Of a stretch of DNA of 64,000 bases, positions 38,031 through 45,937 are shown one piece after another. Both the position numbers and the translations under genes were made by a program. Origin of the DNA: Sphingobium sp. AS12 (GTDB lineage: Bacteria; Pseudomonadota; Alphaproteobacteria; Sphingomonadales; Sphingomonadaceae); contig NZ_JAHRGM010000035.1 of the NCBI RefSeq assembly GCF_019097845.1, positions 62,001-126,000 of the forward strand. The letters are read 5' to 3'. The notes under the pieces were generated by a model, which had not been told where the DNA came from, ran no database searches, and saw nothing but the letters and a program-made list of their open reading frames with translations. The first letter of the stretch is position 1; each line of letters begins with the position of its first letter.

Positions 38031-38130
38031 GATTCGGGGGTAAAGCGTCCCTGCGACCCGAAGGCTCTTAGGCTTCCAGCCGATGAGACCTTTTACTGGC
38101 CCGGCAATGCAAATTGCCGGGCCATTTTTT
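38031..38130 (+). ncRNA. Candidate 100-nt structured small RNA or leader
   Basis: Between a plausible promoter and a strong terminator there is no reading frame but clear folding: stem TTCGGG (38033-38038) with CCCGAA (38057-38062), then GGCT (38063-38066) with AGCC (38078-38081), then the terminator stem. Length and layout fit a stand-alone trans-acting RNA or an attenuator for the AraC gene that starts 100 bases after the terminator. I do not recognise it as 6S, SRP, tmRNA or a known riboswitch. Confidence 0.5.
38097..38130 (+). terminator. Strong Rho-independent terminator
   Basis: Twelve-base perfect stem TGGCCCGGCAAT (38097-38108) / ATTGCCGGGCCA (38113-38124), 4-base loop, then six T. 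It ends the candidate small RNA and lies between pyrD and the AraC gene. Confidence 0.88.
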
Positions 38131-38230
38131 GTGCAGCGCGGCACAAACGAACAAAAGTTACAGTTTATTATCCATCCCGCTTGCGCGGTGACGATGTTGG
38201 CGCATAGTAAATCCCAACTGGGGTAAGAAA

Positions 38231-39175
38231 ATGGGGTCGCATCACATCGACAGGGCCGGGGGCGGTGTCGCTCTACCGGACGACCGGGGGCCACTATCCT
38301 ATACCGTGGCCGCCGCGCAGGGCCCTGTGCGGTTGCGCTACTTTGCGCCACCTGAACATTTGCGCGCCTATTTCGGCTCTCTTTATTTGTTCACTGTATC
38401 GGCCGACCATTATGCCGACGTAACCCGTGCCGACGTGCCGCAACTGCGCTTCATGCTCGATGGCGGGGGCCATTATCATTTTCAGGACGGCGTGGCGATG
38501 GCGACGCCCGACGTCTGCTTGCTGGGACCGACCATGGGCGCGACCCGGTTTGAACTGGACCGGCCCGCACGGGTCGTGGGCATTTCGCTGCTGCCCGCCG
38601 GCTGGCTGGCGCTGCATGGCAGCGACGCCAGCGTGCTTGCGGACCGATTGTGCGATCTGGCGGTGGAACGGGGTGATGCCTATGCGCGCCTGCTTAACGA
38701 TCTCCGCGCGCTGGACGATGATCAGGCGGATGCGATGGCCGCCCTGTGCTGGGCGCAACTGGGGGCGATGATCAAGCCGCCACGCCCGGCTACCTGGGCG
38801 CTGCTCCATGCCGTCGACGCCTGGCTGATGGATGAAGGATCGCCGCGGATCGAGATATTGGCGGAAACCACCGGCCTGTCCCCGCGCCAGCTCGCCCGGC
38901 TGACCAACAAATATTATGGCGCCCCGCCCAAGCTGCTGGCGCGCAAATATCGCGCCTTGCGCTGTTCGGCCAAGATCGCGCTCGATCGGGAAAGCTGGCA
39001 ACTCTTGTGCGACGAGGCGGGTTTTTACGACCAGTCGCACTTCATCCGGGAAATCAAGCATTTCATCGGTCTGACCCCGCACCAGTTGCAGACCGAACCG
39101 TCCGCCGTGGCGCAACTGACCTTGCTGCGCCGGTCGCTGGGCGCCGATGTCGCGACGCTCAACCGCTTGAGCTGA
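38231..39175 (+). CDS. AraC family transcription regulator
   Basis: 314 residues. The N-terminal part (about 1-200) is a ligand-binding-like region without a recognised name, with a beta-rich stretch (FMLDGGGHYHFQDGVAMATPDVCLLGP). The C-terminal part holds two helix-turn-helix motifs: IEILAETTGLSPRQLARLTNKYYG and WQLLCDEAGFYDQSHFIREIKHFIGLTPHQLQ, the second carrying the family signature. Target genes unknown. Preceded by the probable small RNA and followed by the suf regulator on the same strand. Confidence 0.88.
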   Translation: MGSHHIDRAGGGVALPDDRGPLSYTVAAAQGPVRLRYFAPPEHLRAYFGSLYLFTVSADHYADVTRADVPQLRFMLDGGGHYHFQDGVAMATPDVCLLGPTMGATRFELDRPARVVGISLLPAGWLALHGSDASVLADRLCDLAVERGDAYARLLNDLRALDDDQADAMAALCWAQLGAMIKPPRPATWALLHAVDAWLMDEGSPRIEILAETTGLSPRQLARLTNKYYGAPPKLLARKYRALRCSAKIALDRESWQLLCDEAGFYDQSHFIREIKHFIGLTPHQLQTEPSAVAQLTLLRRSLGADVATLNRLS

Positions 39176-39269
39176 AGATGGCCTAAAAAAGCCTTGATAA
39201 ATGGCGCGCGGGGGACCAAATGCGCAATCAGACGAATATGGTCTGATTTGAGAATGGTTCGCAACGCGC

Positions 39270-39680
39270 ATGAAATTGTCCAGCTTCGCTGACTATGCCG
39301 TGGTCCTGATGTCGGCCGCCGCGCGCCATTGTGGTGCCGCCAAGATGAATGCGACGACGCTCAGCGCCGAAACCGGCATCCCGTTGCCGACTGCGCAGAA
39401 GCTGGTGAGCCGCCTGTCCGCCGCGGGCCTCCTCGAATCGAGCAGAGGCACTGGCGGCGGCGTGCGCCTGTCGCGCCCGCCCGCCACGATCACGCTGGCC
39501 GACGTGGTGGAAGCGGTCGAGGGACCGATCGCCATGACCGCCTGCGCCGACACTGGCGCGCATGACTGCACGCTGGAGCAGGACTGCCGCATCCGCCCGC
39601 ACATGAATGTGGCGAACATGGCGATCCGTTCGGCGCTGGCCGGGGTGACGATCGCGAGTTTGACGAGAGAATTGGCATGA
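39270..39680 (+). CDS. Rrf2 family SUF regulator
   Basis: 136-residue winged-helix repressor of the IscR/RirA-like Rrf2 family, of the SUF-associated type. The HTH lies at about residues 25-60 ([29 protein letters not shown]), followed by the wing [10 protein letters not shown]. Three cysteines at 92, 100 and 106 match the cluster ligands of Fe-S sensing members, so it likely senses cluster status and controls the suf operon it heads. The stop overlaps the sufB start by 4 bases. Confidence 0.92.
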   Translation: MKLSSFADYAVVLMSAAARHCGAAKMNATTLSAETGIPLPTAQKLVSRLSAAGLLESSRGTGGGVRLSRPPATITLADVVEAVEGPIAMTACADTGAHDCTLEQDCRIRPHMNVANMAIRSALAGVTIASLTRELA

Positions 39681-41164
39681 CAGACGTAACCACCAGAGAA
39701 GCCCGCAATGCCGAGGCGCAGGAGGCCGCCGACCGCGCGTCCACCTATGAACATGGCTGGGCGTCGGACATTGAGCAGGATTTCGCGCCCAAGGGGCTGA
39801 ACGAGGATACGGTCCGCTTCATTTCGGCCAAGAAGAACGAGCCGCAATGGCTGCTCGACTGGCGGCTGAAGGCCTTTGCGATGTGGCAGACGATGACGCC
39901 GCCCGACTGGGCCAAGCTCAATGTCCCGCCGATCGACTATCAGGACGCCTATTATTACGCCGAGCCGAAGAAAAAGGTAGAGCTGGACAGCCTGGATCAG
40001 GTCGACCCGGAAATCCTCGCCACCTACAAGAAGCTGGGCATCCCCATCGCCGAGCAGGAGATGCTCGCCGGCGTCAAAGGCAGCCGCCGCATCGCCGTCG
40101 ACGCTGTGTTCGACTCGGTGTCCGTCGCCACCACTTTCCGCAAGGAGCTGGAGGACGCCGGCGTCATCTTCCGCTCGATCAGCGAAGCGGTGCGCGAATA
40201 TCCCGATCTGGTGAAGAAATGGATGGGCAAGGTCGTGCCGATGCATGACAACTACTTCGCCACGCTGAACTGCGCGGTCTTTTCCGACGGGACGTTCGTT
40301 TACATCCCCAAGGGCGTCCGCTGCCCGATGGAACTCAGCACCTATTTCCGCATCAACGCGGAAAATACCGGCCAGTTCGAACGCACCCTGATCGTCGCGG
40401 ACGAAGGCAGCTATGTCTCCTATCTCGAAGGCTGCACCGCGCCCATGCGGGACGAAAATCAGCTCCACGCCGCCGTGGTGGAACTGGTTGCGCTCGATGA
40501 TGCGGAAATCAAATATTCGACCGTCCAGAATTGGTATCCCGGTGACGCGGACGGCAAGGGCGGCATCTATAACTTCGTGACCAAGCGCGCCTTGTGCCAG
40601 GGCAGGAACAGCAAGGTCAGCTGGACCCAGGTCGAAACCGGGTCCGCCATCACCTGGAAATATCCCAGCTGCGTGCTGAACGGCGAAAATAGCGTCGGCG
40701 AATTCTACTCGGTCGCGCTGACCAACAATATGCAGCAGGCCGATACCGGCACCAAGATGATCCATAACGGCAAGAACACCCGATCGACCATCGTGTCGAA
40801 GGGGATCAGCGCAGGCCGCAGCAACAACACCTATCGCGGCCTCGTCCGCGTCGCGCCGGGCGCGGAAGGGGTGCGCAACTTCACCCAGTGCGACAGCCTG
40901 CTGCTGGGCGACCAGTGCGGCGCGCACACCGTCCCCTATATCGAGGTGCGCAATCCGTCGGCGCAGATCGAACATGAAGCGACCACGAGCAAGATCAGCG
41001 ACGACCAGCTCTTCTACGCCATGCAGCGCGGCCTGGATCAGGAAAGCGCCGTCGGCCTGATCGTCAACGGCTTCGCCCGCGAAGTGCTGCAACAACTGCC
41101 GATGGAGTTCGCGGTCGAGGCGCAGAAGCTGCTGGGCATTTCACTGGAAGGCAGCGTGGGGTGA
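39677..41164 (+). CDS. sufB: Fe-S cluster assembly scaffold protein SufB
   Basis: Scaffold subunit of the SufBCD complex on which Fe-S clusters are built. 495 residues with typical segments [50 protein letters not shown], and near the C-terminus [19 protein letters not shown] with a conserved cysteine, then [17 protein letters not shown]. Starts by ATGA overlap with the regulator gene. Next in the operon is not sufC but an inserted nuclease gene and a small conserved gene. Confidence 0.96.
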   Translation: MTDVTTREARNAEAQEAADRASTYEHGWASDIEQDFAPKGLNEDTVRFISAKKNEPQWLLDWRLKAFAMWQTMTPPDWAKLNVPPIDYQDAYYYAEPKKKVELDSLDQVDPEILATYKKLGIPIAEQEMLAGVKGSRRIAVDAVFDSVSVATTFRKELEDAGVIFRSISEAVREYPDLVKKWMGKVVPMHDNYFATLNCAVFSDGTFVYIPKGVRCPMELSTYFRINAENTGQFERTLIVADEGSYVSYLEGCTAPMRDENQLHAAVVELVALDDAEIKYSTVQNWYPGDADGKGGIYNFVTKRALCQGRNSKVSWTQVETGSAITWKYPSCVLNGENSVGEFYSVALTNNMQQADTGTKMIHNGKNTRSTIVSKGISAGRSNNTYRGLVRVAPGAEGVRNFTQCDSLLLGDQCGAHTVPYIEVRNPSAQIEHEATTSKISDDQLFYAMQRGLDQESAVGLIVNGFAREVLQQLPMEFAVEAQKLLGISLEGSVG

Positions 41165-41203
41165 GGTCGCTCACGCCTCGTGATCAGGCGCATCGCCTAA
41201 ACT

Positions 41204-41634
41204 CCCCTCCCCTTCAGGGGAGGGGCCGGGGGTGGGGGCTATCGGTTGAGCGCCTCGCTCAATTGGATGGCTTCGCTCACGACATGCGTTGTGATCCCAC
41301 CGAACCGGAAAAACGCTTATGGACTCGCTTGTCCCGTTCCCAACTCGGTGGCCATAAATTCCGTCGCCAATCAGTTATAGGGCCGTTCATTGCCGATTTC
41401 TTTTGTCCGCAAAAGGGTCTGGTTATCGAAGTGAATGGCGACACACATGATATTTTGGCGGACCTCAAGCGCGATGCAGCATTGAACAGGCTTGGCCTTT
41501 CGGTGCTGCATATCGGCAATGCAGATGTGATCCGCAATCTTGACGGGGTGTGCGAAACGATCCTGCATCGGCTTGAACAGGCGCCGGATCGTTGGGCATA
41601 CCCCCACCCCAACCCCTCCCCTGAAGGGGAGGGG
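41204..41634. mobile_element. DUF559 cassette bracketed by about 34-bp inverted repeats
   Basis: Left end (41204-41238) starts CCCCTCCCCTTCAGGGGAGG and runs to GGGGGTGGGGG. Right end (41601-41634) starts CCCCCACCCCAACCCCTCCC and is its near-exact reverse complement, differing at a few positions in the middle. Each end is itself palindromic around the CTTCAGGGGAG core. The 362 bases between encode the DUF559 nuclease domain and little else. No transposase is present. The unit sits between sufB and the next suf-operon gene without breaking either. Confidence 0.65.
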
Positions 41635-41664
41635 CTTTCTCCCTCTCAAGGAACAGAATTTTGA
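41284..41664 (+). CDS. DUF559 (Vsr/PD-(D/E)XK-like) endonuclease-domain protein
   Basis: 126 residues from the ATG at 41284; the frame is open back to a GTG at 41161 overlapping the sufB stop, but the first 40 codons there mostly translate the left inverted repeat. Domain pattern: EPEKRLWTRLSRSQLGGHKF, then FIADFFCPQKGLVIEVNGDTHD with D38 and E49 as candidate metal ligands, and GLSVLHIGNADVIRNLDGV. The residue after E49-V is Asn51, where many relatives have Asp, so activity is uncertain. The last 20 residues (from HPNPSPEGEGLS) are encoded by the right inverted repeat. Function of the family is unproven; it resembles very-short-patch nucleases. Confidence 0.75.
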   Translation: MRCDPTEPEKRLWTRLSRSQLGGHKFRRQSVIGPFIADFFCPQKGLVIEVNGDTHDILADLKRDAALNRLGLSVLHIGNADVIRNLDGVCETILHRLEQAPDRWAYPHPNPSPEGEGLSPSQGTEF

Positions 41665-42116
41665 GCGACGAAGACGATATTCAGGATGCTCTCGCGGATT
41701 TCGCGGAGGATGTTGGCAATGGCCAGTCATGGACCGCCGCGATCCGTATCCTGACCGAGGATTATGAGCTGGAAGAGGGCGAGCTGGAACCGCGCGCCCG
41801 CGCCGATTTCGGCGATCTCGACGCGTTCGAGGCGCAGAGTCGCGACGCGCTGGAAAAATCCGACGCGGCGATGACGGAGAAACTGCGCAAGGACAAGGCG
41901 TTCCACAAGGCAAAAGCCCCCAACCTCGCCCGCATGGGTCCGGTCAGCGAGTTCGTGGTCGCATTGCTCGAAAAAGGCCCGCCGGAAAAGGACGCCGACT
42001 GGTGGCCCTATATGCCGATCAAGCGCCATATCGACACGCTGTTCCCGGCCCCCGGCGATGTGCGCGACATGGCCTTCTGGACCGCCCGCACGCTCCAGCG
42101 TGCGCACGAAGGATAA
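41661..42116 (+). CDS. Conserved acidic protein in the suf operon, function unknown
   Basis: 151 residues, strongly charged, no recognised domain. The TTG at 41661 overlaps the stop of the nuclease gene (TTGA) and has AAGGA 8 bases upstream, so the TTG start is credible; no ATG fits. Recognisable stretches are ESRDALEKSDAAMTEK-like helical sequence and DADWWPYMPIKRHIDTLFPAPGDVRDMAFWTARTLQ. It lies just before sufC with no gap, so a role in Fe-S assembly or its control is inferred from position only. Confidence 0.75.
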   Translation: MSDEDDIQDALADFAEDVGNGQSWTAAIRILTEDYELEEGELEPRARADFGDLDAFEAQSRDALEKSDAAMTEKLRKDKAFHKAKAPNLARMGPVSEFVVALLEKGPPEKDADWWPYMPIKRHIDTLFPAPGDVRDMAFWTARTLQRAHEG

Positions 42117-42878
42117 ATGATGCTGACGATCGACACGCTCACCAACGAAATTGACGGCAAGGCGATCCTGAAAGGCCTGTCGCTCACCATCAACGCGGGC
42201 GAAATCCACGCGATCATGGGGCCGAACGGCGCGGGCAAATCGACGCTGGCCTATACGCTGGGCGGGCGGCCGGGTTATGAGGTGACGGGCGGCACCGCCA
42301 CGTTCGACGGCGCCGACCTGTTCGATCTGGACCCGCATGAGCGCGCCGCCGCCGGGCTTTTCTTGGGCTTCCAATATCCGGTCGAAATCCCCGGCGTGTC
42401 CAACCTCCAATTCCTGCGCGAAAGCCTCAATTCGCAGAAGCGCGCGCGCGGCGAGAAGGAACTCAATGGCGGCGAATTCATCCGCCTCGCCAAGGAAAAG
42501 GCCGCTTTGCTCGGCCTCGACATGGATATGTTGAAGCGCCCGGTGAATGTCGGCTTTTCGGGCGGCGAAAAGAAGCGGGCCGAAATGGTGCAGATGGGCA
42601 TCCTCGATCCCAAGCTGGCGATCCTCGACGAAACCGACTCCGGCCTCGATATCGACGCGCTGAAAATCGTGGGCGCTGGCATCAACGCGATCATGCGCAA
42701 GCCTGACAAGGCCGTGCTGCTCATCACCCATTATCAGCGGCTGCTCGACTATGTGAAGCCGGACTATGTCCACGTGCTGGCTGGCGGGCGGATCGTGAAG
42801 TCGGGTGGCCCCGAACTGGCGCTGGAGCTGGAACGTGAGGGCTATTCTGATGTGGTTGGGGCCGAGGTGGTCGGATAA
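42117..42878 (+). CDS. sufC: Fe-S cluster assembly ATPase SufC
   Basis: ABC-type ATPase of the SufBCD complex. Walker A is MGPNGAGKSTLAYTLGG, the Q-loop region GLFLGFQYPVEIPGVSN is characteristic of SufC, the signature is FSGGEKKRAEMVQM, Walker B LAILDETDSGLDIDALK and the switch His is in LLITHYQRLLDY. 253 residues; the second ATG at 42120 is equally possible. Confidence 0.96.
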   Translation: MMLTIDTLTNEIDGKAILKGLSLTINAGEIHAIMGPNGAGKSTLAYTLGGRPGYEVTGGTATFDGADLFDLDPHERAAAGLFLGFQYPVEIPGVSNLQFLRESLNSQKRARGEKELNGGEFIRLAKEKAALLGLDMDMLKRPVNVGFSGGEKKRAEMVQMGILDPKLAILDETDSGLDIDALKIVGAGINAIMRKPDKAVLLITHYQRLLDYVKPDYVHVLAGGRIVKSGGPELALELEREGYSDVVGAEVVG

Positions 42879-43006
42879 CGGAATATCTGTCCTATCGCGG
42901 CGAGATATGGAATAATATACTTAATTTACAATAACTTATACAAATACTACCGCGCATATGGGCGAATTTGGACGAGTTTGAACCGCAAGGCATTGAAAAT
43001 AAAGCG

Positions 43007-43759
43007 ATGAGCATGTTGGACTTACCCACAAGCAGCGATGAAAGCTGGCGCTATAGCGACCTTTCGGCGCTCCAGAGCGTCTGGCCGCTGCCCGCGCCGG
43101 TGCGAATCGATGTTGCGGCAGGCGACAGCGCGCACCATCATCTGTTGCAGAACGCCGCTGACAGCGCGGCGGCGGTGCATGATTATGTCGTGACCGTGGG
43201 CGATGGCGCGCGCTGCGATTTTCATGTCCTCAACATTGGCGGCAAGCTGGGCCGGGTGACCATCGATGTGACGCTGGGCCGGGGCAGCCATTTTGAACTG
43301 GGCGGCGCAATATTGGGCAGCGGCGATCAGACGTTGGAAATCGTCACCAGCGTCACCCATGCGCAGCCCGACGCGACCAGCGGCCAGACCATCCGCTCCA
43401 TCCTGTCGCAGCGCGCGACCGGCAGCTATCTCGGCAAGATCGCGGTCGCCCGCGACGCGCAGCGCACCGACGCCTTTCAGTCGGTCAAGGCGATGCTGCT
43501 GGACCGCACCGCCACCGCCAATGCCAAGCCGGAGCTGGAAATCTACGCCGACGACGTGAAATGCGCCCACGGCGCAACCGTGGGCGAACTGGACAAGGCG
43601 GCGCTCTTCTACATGGCCTCGCGCGGCATGGACCCGGCAACCGCCAAGACACTCCTGCTCCGCTCCTTCGTGGCGGGCGTGTTCGACAGCGTGGCGGACG
43701 AAGCGGTGCGAGAGACGCTGGAAGCCGCCGCCATCGCCAAGCTGGAGGCAATGGTATGA
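43007..43759 (+). CDS. sufD: Fe-S cluster assembly protein SufD
   Basis: SufB paralog in the scaffold complex, 250 residues, shorter than the E. coli protein as usual in sphingomonads. Recognisable are SDESWRYSDLSALQSVWPLP at the start, the beta-helix repeats (FELGGAILGSGDQTLEIVTSV), KAMLLDRTATANAKPELEIYADDVKCAHGATVGELD and FYMASRGMDPATAKTLLLRSF. The ATG at 43007 is chosen; the frame opens at a TTG at 42968. The 128 bases before it are unusually A+T-rich for this operon and may hold an internal promoter (TATACT at 42916, no good -35). The stop overlaps the sufS start. Confidence 0.92.
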   Translation: MSMLDLPTSSDESWRYSDLSALQSVWPLPAPVRIDVAAGDSAHHHLLQNAADSAAAVHDYVVTVGDGARCDFHVLNIGGKLGRVTIDVTLGRGSHFELGGAILGSGDQTLEIVTSVTHAQPDATSGQTIRSILSQRATGSYLGKIAVARDAQRTDAFQSVKAMLLDRTATANAKPELEIYADDVKCAHGATVGELDKAALFYMASRGMDPATAKTLLLRSFVAGVFDSVADEAVRETLEAAAIAKLEAMV

Positions 43760-45042
43760 TCGACGATCAAACATCCGTTCGCCCTGAGCCTGTCGAAGGG
43801 TCGTCCTTTTCTTCCAAGGAAGAACAAGGCTTCGACAAGCTCAGCCCGAACGGTGTTTTGAAACTCCGCGCCGATTTCCCCGGCGTCCTCGACTGGCATT
43901 ATCTCGACAGCGCCGCCACCGCGCAAAAGCCGCAGGCGGTGATCGACGCCATAGCCCGCGCCTATGGCCCGGACTATGCGACCGTCCATCGCGGCGTCTA
44001 TGCGCGCTCGGCCAATATGACGCTGGCCTATGAATCGGCCCGGCGCAAGGTCGCCGACTTCATCGGGGCCAAGTCGGACTGCGAGATCGTCTATGTCCGC
44101 GGCGCGACCGAGGGGATCAACCTCGTCGCCCAATGCTGGGCGGGCGAGCAGTTGAAGGCGGGCGACCGCATCCTCCTTTCCACCCTCGAACATCACAGCA
44201 ATATCGTGCCGTGGCAGATGGTGGCGGAAAAGGTCGGCGCCCATATCGACGTCGTGCCGCTGACCGACGATGGCCGGATCGATCTCGACGCGATGCGCGC
44301 GATGATCACGCCGCGTCATCGCATGGTCGCGCTCGCCCATGTGTCCAACGTGCTGGGCAGCGTGCTGGATTGCCGCCGCGCCGCCGACATCGCCCATATG
44401 GTCGGCGCGCGGATATTGATCGACGGCTGCCAGGCGGTGCCGCGCCTCGCCGTCGATGTGGCTGCGCTCGATTGCGATTTCTACGTCTTTTCCGCGCATA
44501 AACTTTACGGCCCGACCGGCATCGGCGTGCTGTGGGCGCGGGGCGAATTGCTCGACGCCATGCCCCCCTATCAGGGCGGCGGATCGATGATCGACAAGGT
44601 GACCTTCGAAAAAACCACCTACGCCCCCGCGCCAACCCGGTTCGAGGCTGGAACGCCGCATATCAGCGGCGTGATCGGCCTGTCGGCGGCGATCGATTAT
44701 GTGCAGGCGATCGGCCTGGACGCGATCCACGCGCATGAATGTGCGCTGGTGGCACAGGCGCGCGCCGCGCTGGAAAACATCAACAGCGTGCGCCTGTTCG
44801 GGCCGGACGACAGCGCGGGCATCCTGTCTTTCGAGGTAGAGGGGGTGCATCCGCACGATGTCGGCACCATATTGGACGAAGCGGGCGTCGCGATCCGCGC
44901 CGGGCATCATTGCGCCCAGCCGCTGATGCGCCATCTGGGCGTGGAAGCGACCGCGCGGGCCAGCTTTGGCATTTACAGTGATCAGGGTGACGTGGACGCG
45001 CTGGTGCGCGGACTTGAGCGGGTAAGAAAGATTTTTGGATGA
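43756..45042 (+). CDS. sufS: Cysteine desulfurase SufS with REP-derived N-terminal insertion
   Basis: PLP enzyme that supplies sulfur from cysteine. The core begins at RADFPGVLDWHYLDSAATAQKP; PLP lysine K249 is in VFSAHKLYGPTGIGVLW and catalytic C386 in RAGHHCAQPLMRHLG. 428 residues. The ATG at 43756 overlaps the sufD stop. Residues about 7-33 (TSVRPEPVEGSSFSS, KEEQGFDKLSPNG) are encoded by a REP-like palindrome inserted right after the start, so this protein carries an extra peptide not expected in the family. Confidence 0.94.
   Translation: MIDDQTSVRPEPVEGSSFSSKEEQGFDKLSPNGVLKLRADFPGVLDWHYLDSAATAQKPQAVIDAIARAYGPDYATVHRGVYARSANMTLAYESARRKVADFIGAKSDCEIVYVRGATEGINLVAQCWAGEQLKAGDRILLSTLEHHSNIVPWQMVAEKVGAHIDVVPLTDDGRIDLDAMRAMITPRHRMVALAHVSNVLGSVLDCRRAADIAHMVGARILIDGCQAVPRLAVDVAALDCDFYVFSAHKLYGPTGIGVLWARGELLDAMPPYQGGGSMIDKVTFEKTTYAPAPTRFEAGTPHISGVIGLSAAIDYVQAIGLDAIHAHECALVAQARAALENINSVRLFGPDDSAGILSFEVEGVHPHDVGTILDEAGVAIRAGHHCAQPLMRHLGVEATARASFGIYSDQGDVDALVRGLERVRKIFG
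43775..43853. repeat. Type B REP-like palindrome inside the sufS coding region
   Basis: Outer arms CCGTTCGCCCTGAGCCTGTC plus GAAGG pair with CTTCGACAAGCTCAGCCCG plus AACGG at the other end; an inner hairpin TTCTTCC/GGAAGAA (43809-43824) is nested in the loop. The element keeps the sufS reading frame open and begins 20 bases after the A of the start codon. It is related to the palindromes at 28627 and 52313. Confidence 0.88.
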
Positions 45043-45494
45043 TGAGCGAAGAGCGCAAAATCATGGTGGAAGAGGTCGAGGCTGTGGATGCCCCGCCCAA
45101 GGCGCGCGTCGAGGAGGCACCGCGTCAGCGCGACTATCTCGACGGCTTCCTCGCCGCCAAGCCCGCTGAAACCCCTGCGGGCGAGCCGGGCGGCAATGTC
45201 TATGACGGCGTGATCGACGCGCTCAAGGATATTTTCGACCCCGAAATCCCGGTCAACATCTATGATCTGGGGCTGATCTACGGCGTCGATGTATCGCCCG
45301 ACAATCATGTTGTCGTCACCATGACGCTGACCACACCGCATTGCCCGGTCGCTGAATCCATGCCCGGCGAAGTCGAACTGCGCGTCGGCGCAGTGCCGGG
45401 CGTCGGCGACGCGCAGGTCAATCTGGTCTGGGACCCGCCATGGGACCCGGCCAAGATGAGCGACGAGGCGAAGCTGGAACTGGGGATGCTCTGA
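45039..45494 (+). CDS. sufT: SUF-associated DUF59/MIP18-type protein (SufT-like)
   Basis: Fe-S cluster assembly or transfer factor. 151 residues: a variable, probably disordered N-terminus of about 55 residues, then the DUF59 domain with IDALKDIFDPEIPVNIYDLGL and VVVTMTLTTPHCPVAESMP, containing the conserved Cys. The ATG overlaps the sufS stop by 4 bases, and its own stop shares a base with the sufA start. Confidence 0.92.
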   Translation: MMSEERKIMVEEVEAVDAPPKARVEEAPRQRDYLDGFLAAKPAETPAGEPGGNVYDGVIDALKDIFDPEIPVNIYDLGLIYGVDVSPDNHVVVTMTLTTPHCPVAESMPGEVELRVGAVPGVGDAQVNLVWDPPWDPAKMSDEAKLELGML

Positions 45495-45853
45495 TGACGA
45501 CCGAGACCAAGACCCGCACCCGCCCCGCTGCCGTCATCCTGACGCCGAGCGCGCAGCAGCGCATCGCCGACCTGATGGCCAGCGCGCCAGAGGGGACCAT
45601 CGGCGTCAAGCTGTCGACGCCCAAGCGCGGCTGTTCGGGCCTCGCCTATTCGGTCGATTATGTCAGCGAAGAAGCGAAATTCGACGAGAAAATCGAAACC
45701 CCCGGCGGCACCTTCTACATTGACGGCGCCTCGGTGCTGTATCTCGTCGGATCGACGATGGACTGGGTAGAGGATGATTTCACCGCCGGGTTTGTGTTCG
45801 CCAACCCCAATGCCAAGGGCGCCTGCGGCTGCGGCGAGAGCTTTACGGTCTAA
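45494..45853 (+). CDS. sufA: A-type Fe-S cluster carrier (SufA/ErpA family)
   Basis: 119 residues. Cluster-ligand cysteines are in KRGCSGLAY and the C-terminal GACGCGESF; the hydrophobic core YIDGASVLYLVGSTMDWVED is typical. The ATG at 45494 shares one base with the sufT stop (TGATG). It closes the suf operon and is followed by a type A palindrome that can act as terminator. No sufE or sufU is present in the window. Confidence 0.93.
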   Translation: MTTETKTRTRPAAVILTPSAQQRIADLMASAPEGTIGVKLSTPKRGCSGLAYSVDYVSEEAKFDEKIETPGGTFYIDGASVLYLVGSTMDWVEDDFTAGFVFANPNAKGACGCGESFTV

Positions 45854-45862
45854 TCTCTACCG

Positions 45863-45929
45863 CCGTTCGTTTCGAGCGAAGTCGAGAAACGTAGCGCACA
45901 GGTTTCTCGACTTCGCTCGAAACGAACGG
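45863..45929. repeat. Type A palindrome after the suf operon
   Basis: Arms CCGTTCGTTTCGAGCGAAGT plus CGAGAAAC and reverse complement, loop of about 11 bases. Its last bases (CGGAGG) provide the ribosome-binding site of the next gene's GTG start at 45938. Confidence 0.85.
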
Positions 45930-45937
45930 AGGTATGT

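Noticed and set aside
41161..41283. GTG at 41161 as the true start of the DUF559 gene
   Set aside because: The added residues mainly translate the left inverted repeat and precede the conserved domain; a real start there cannot be excluded but adds no supported sequence.
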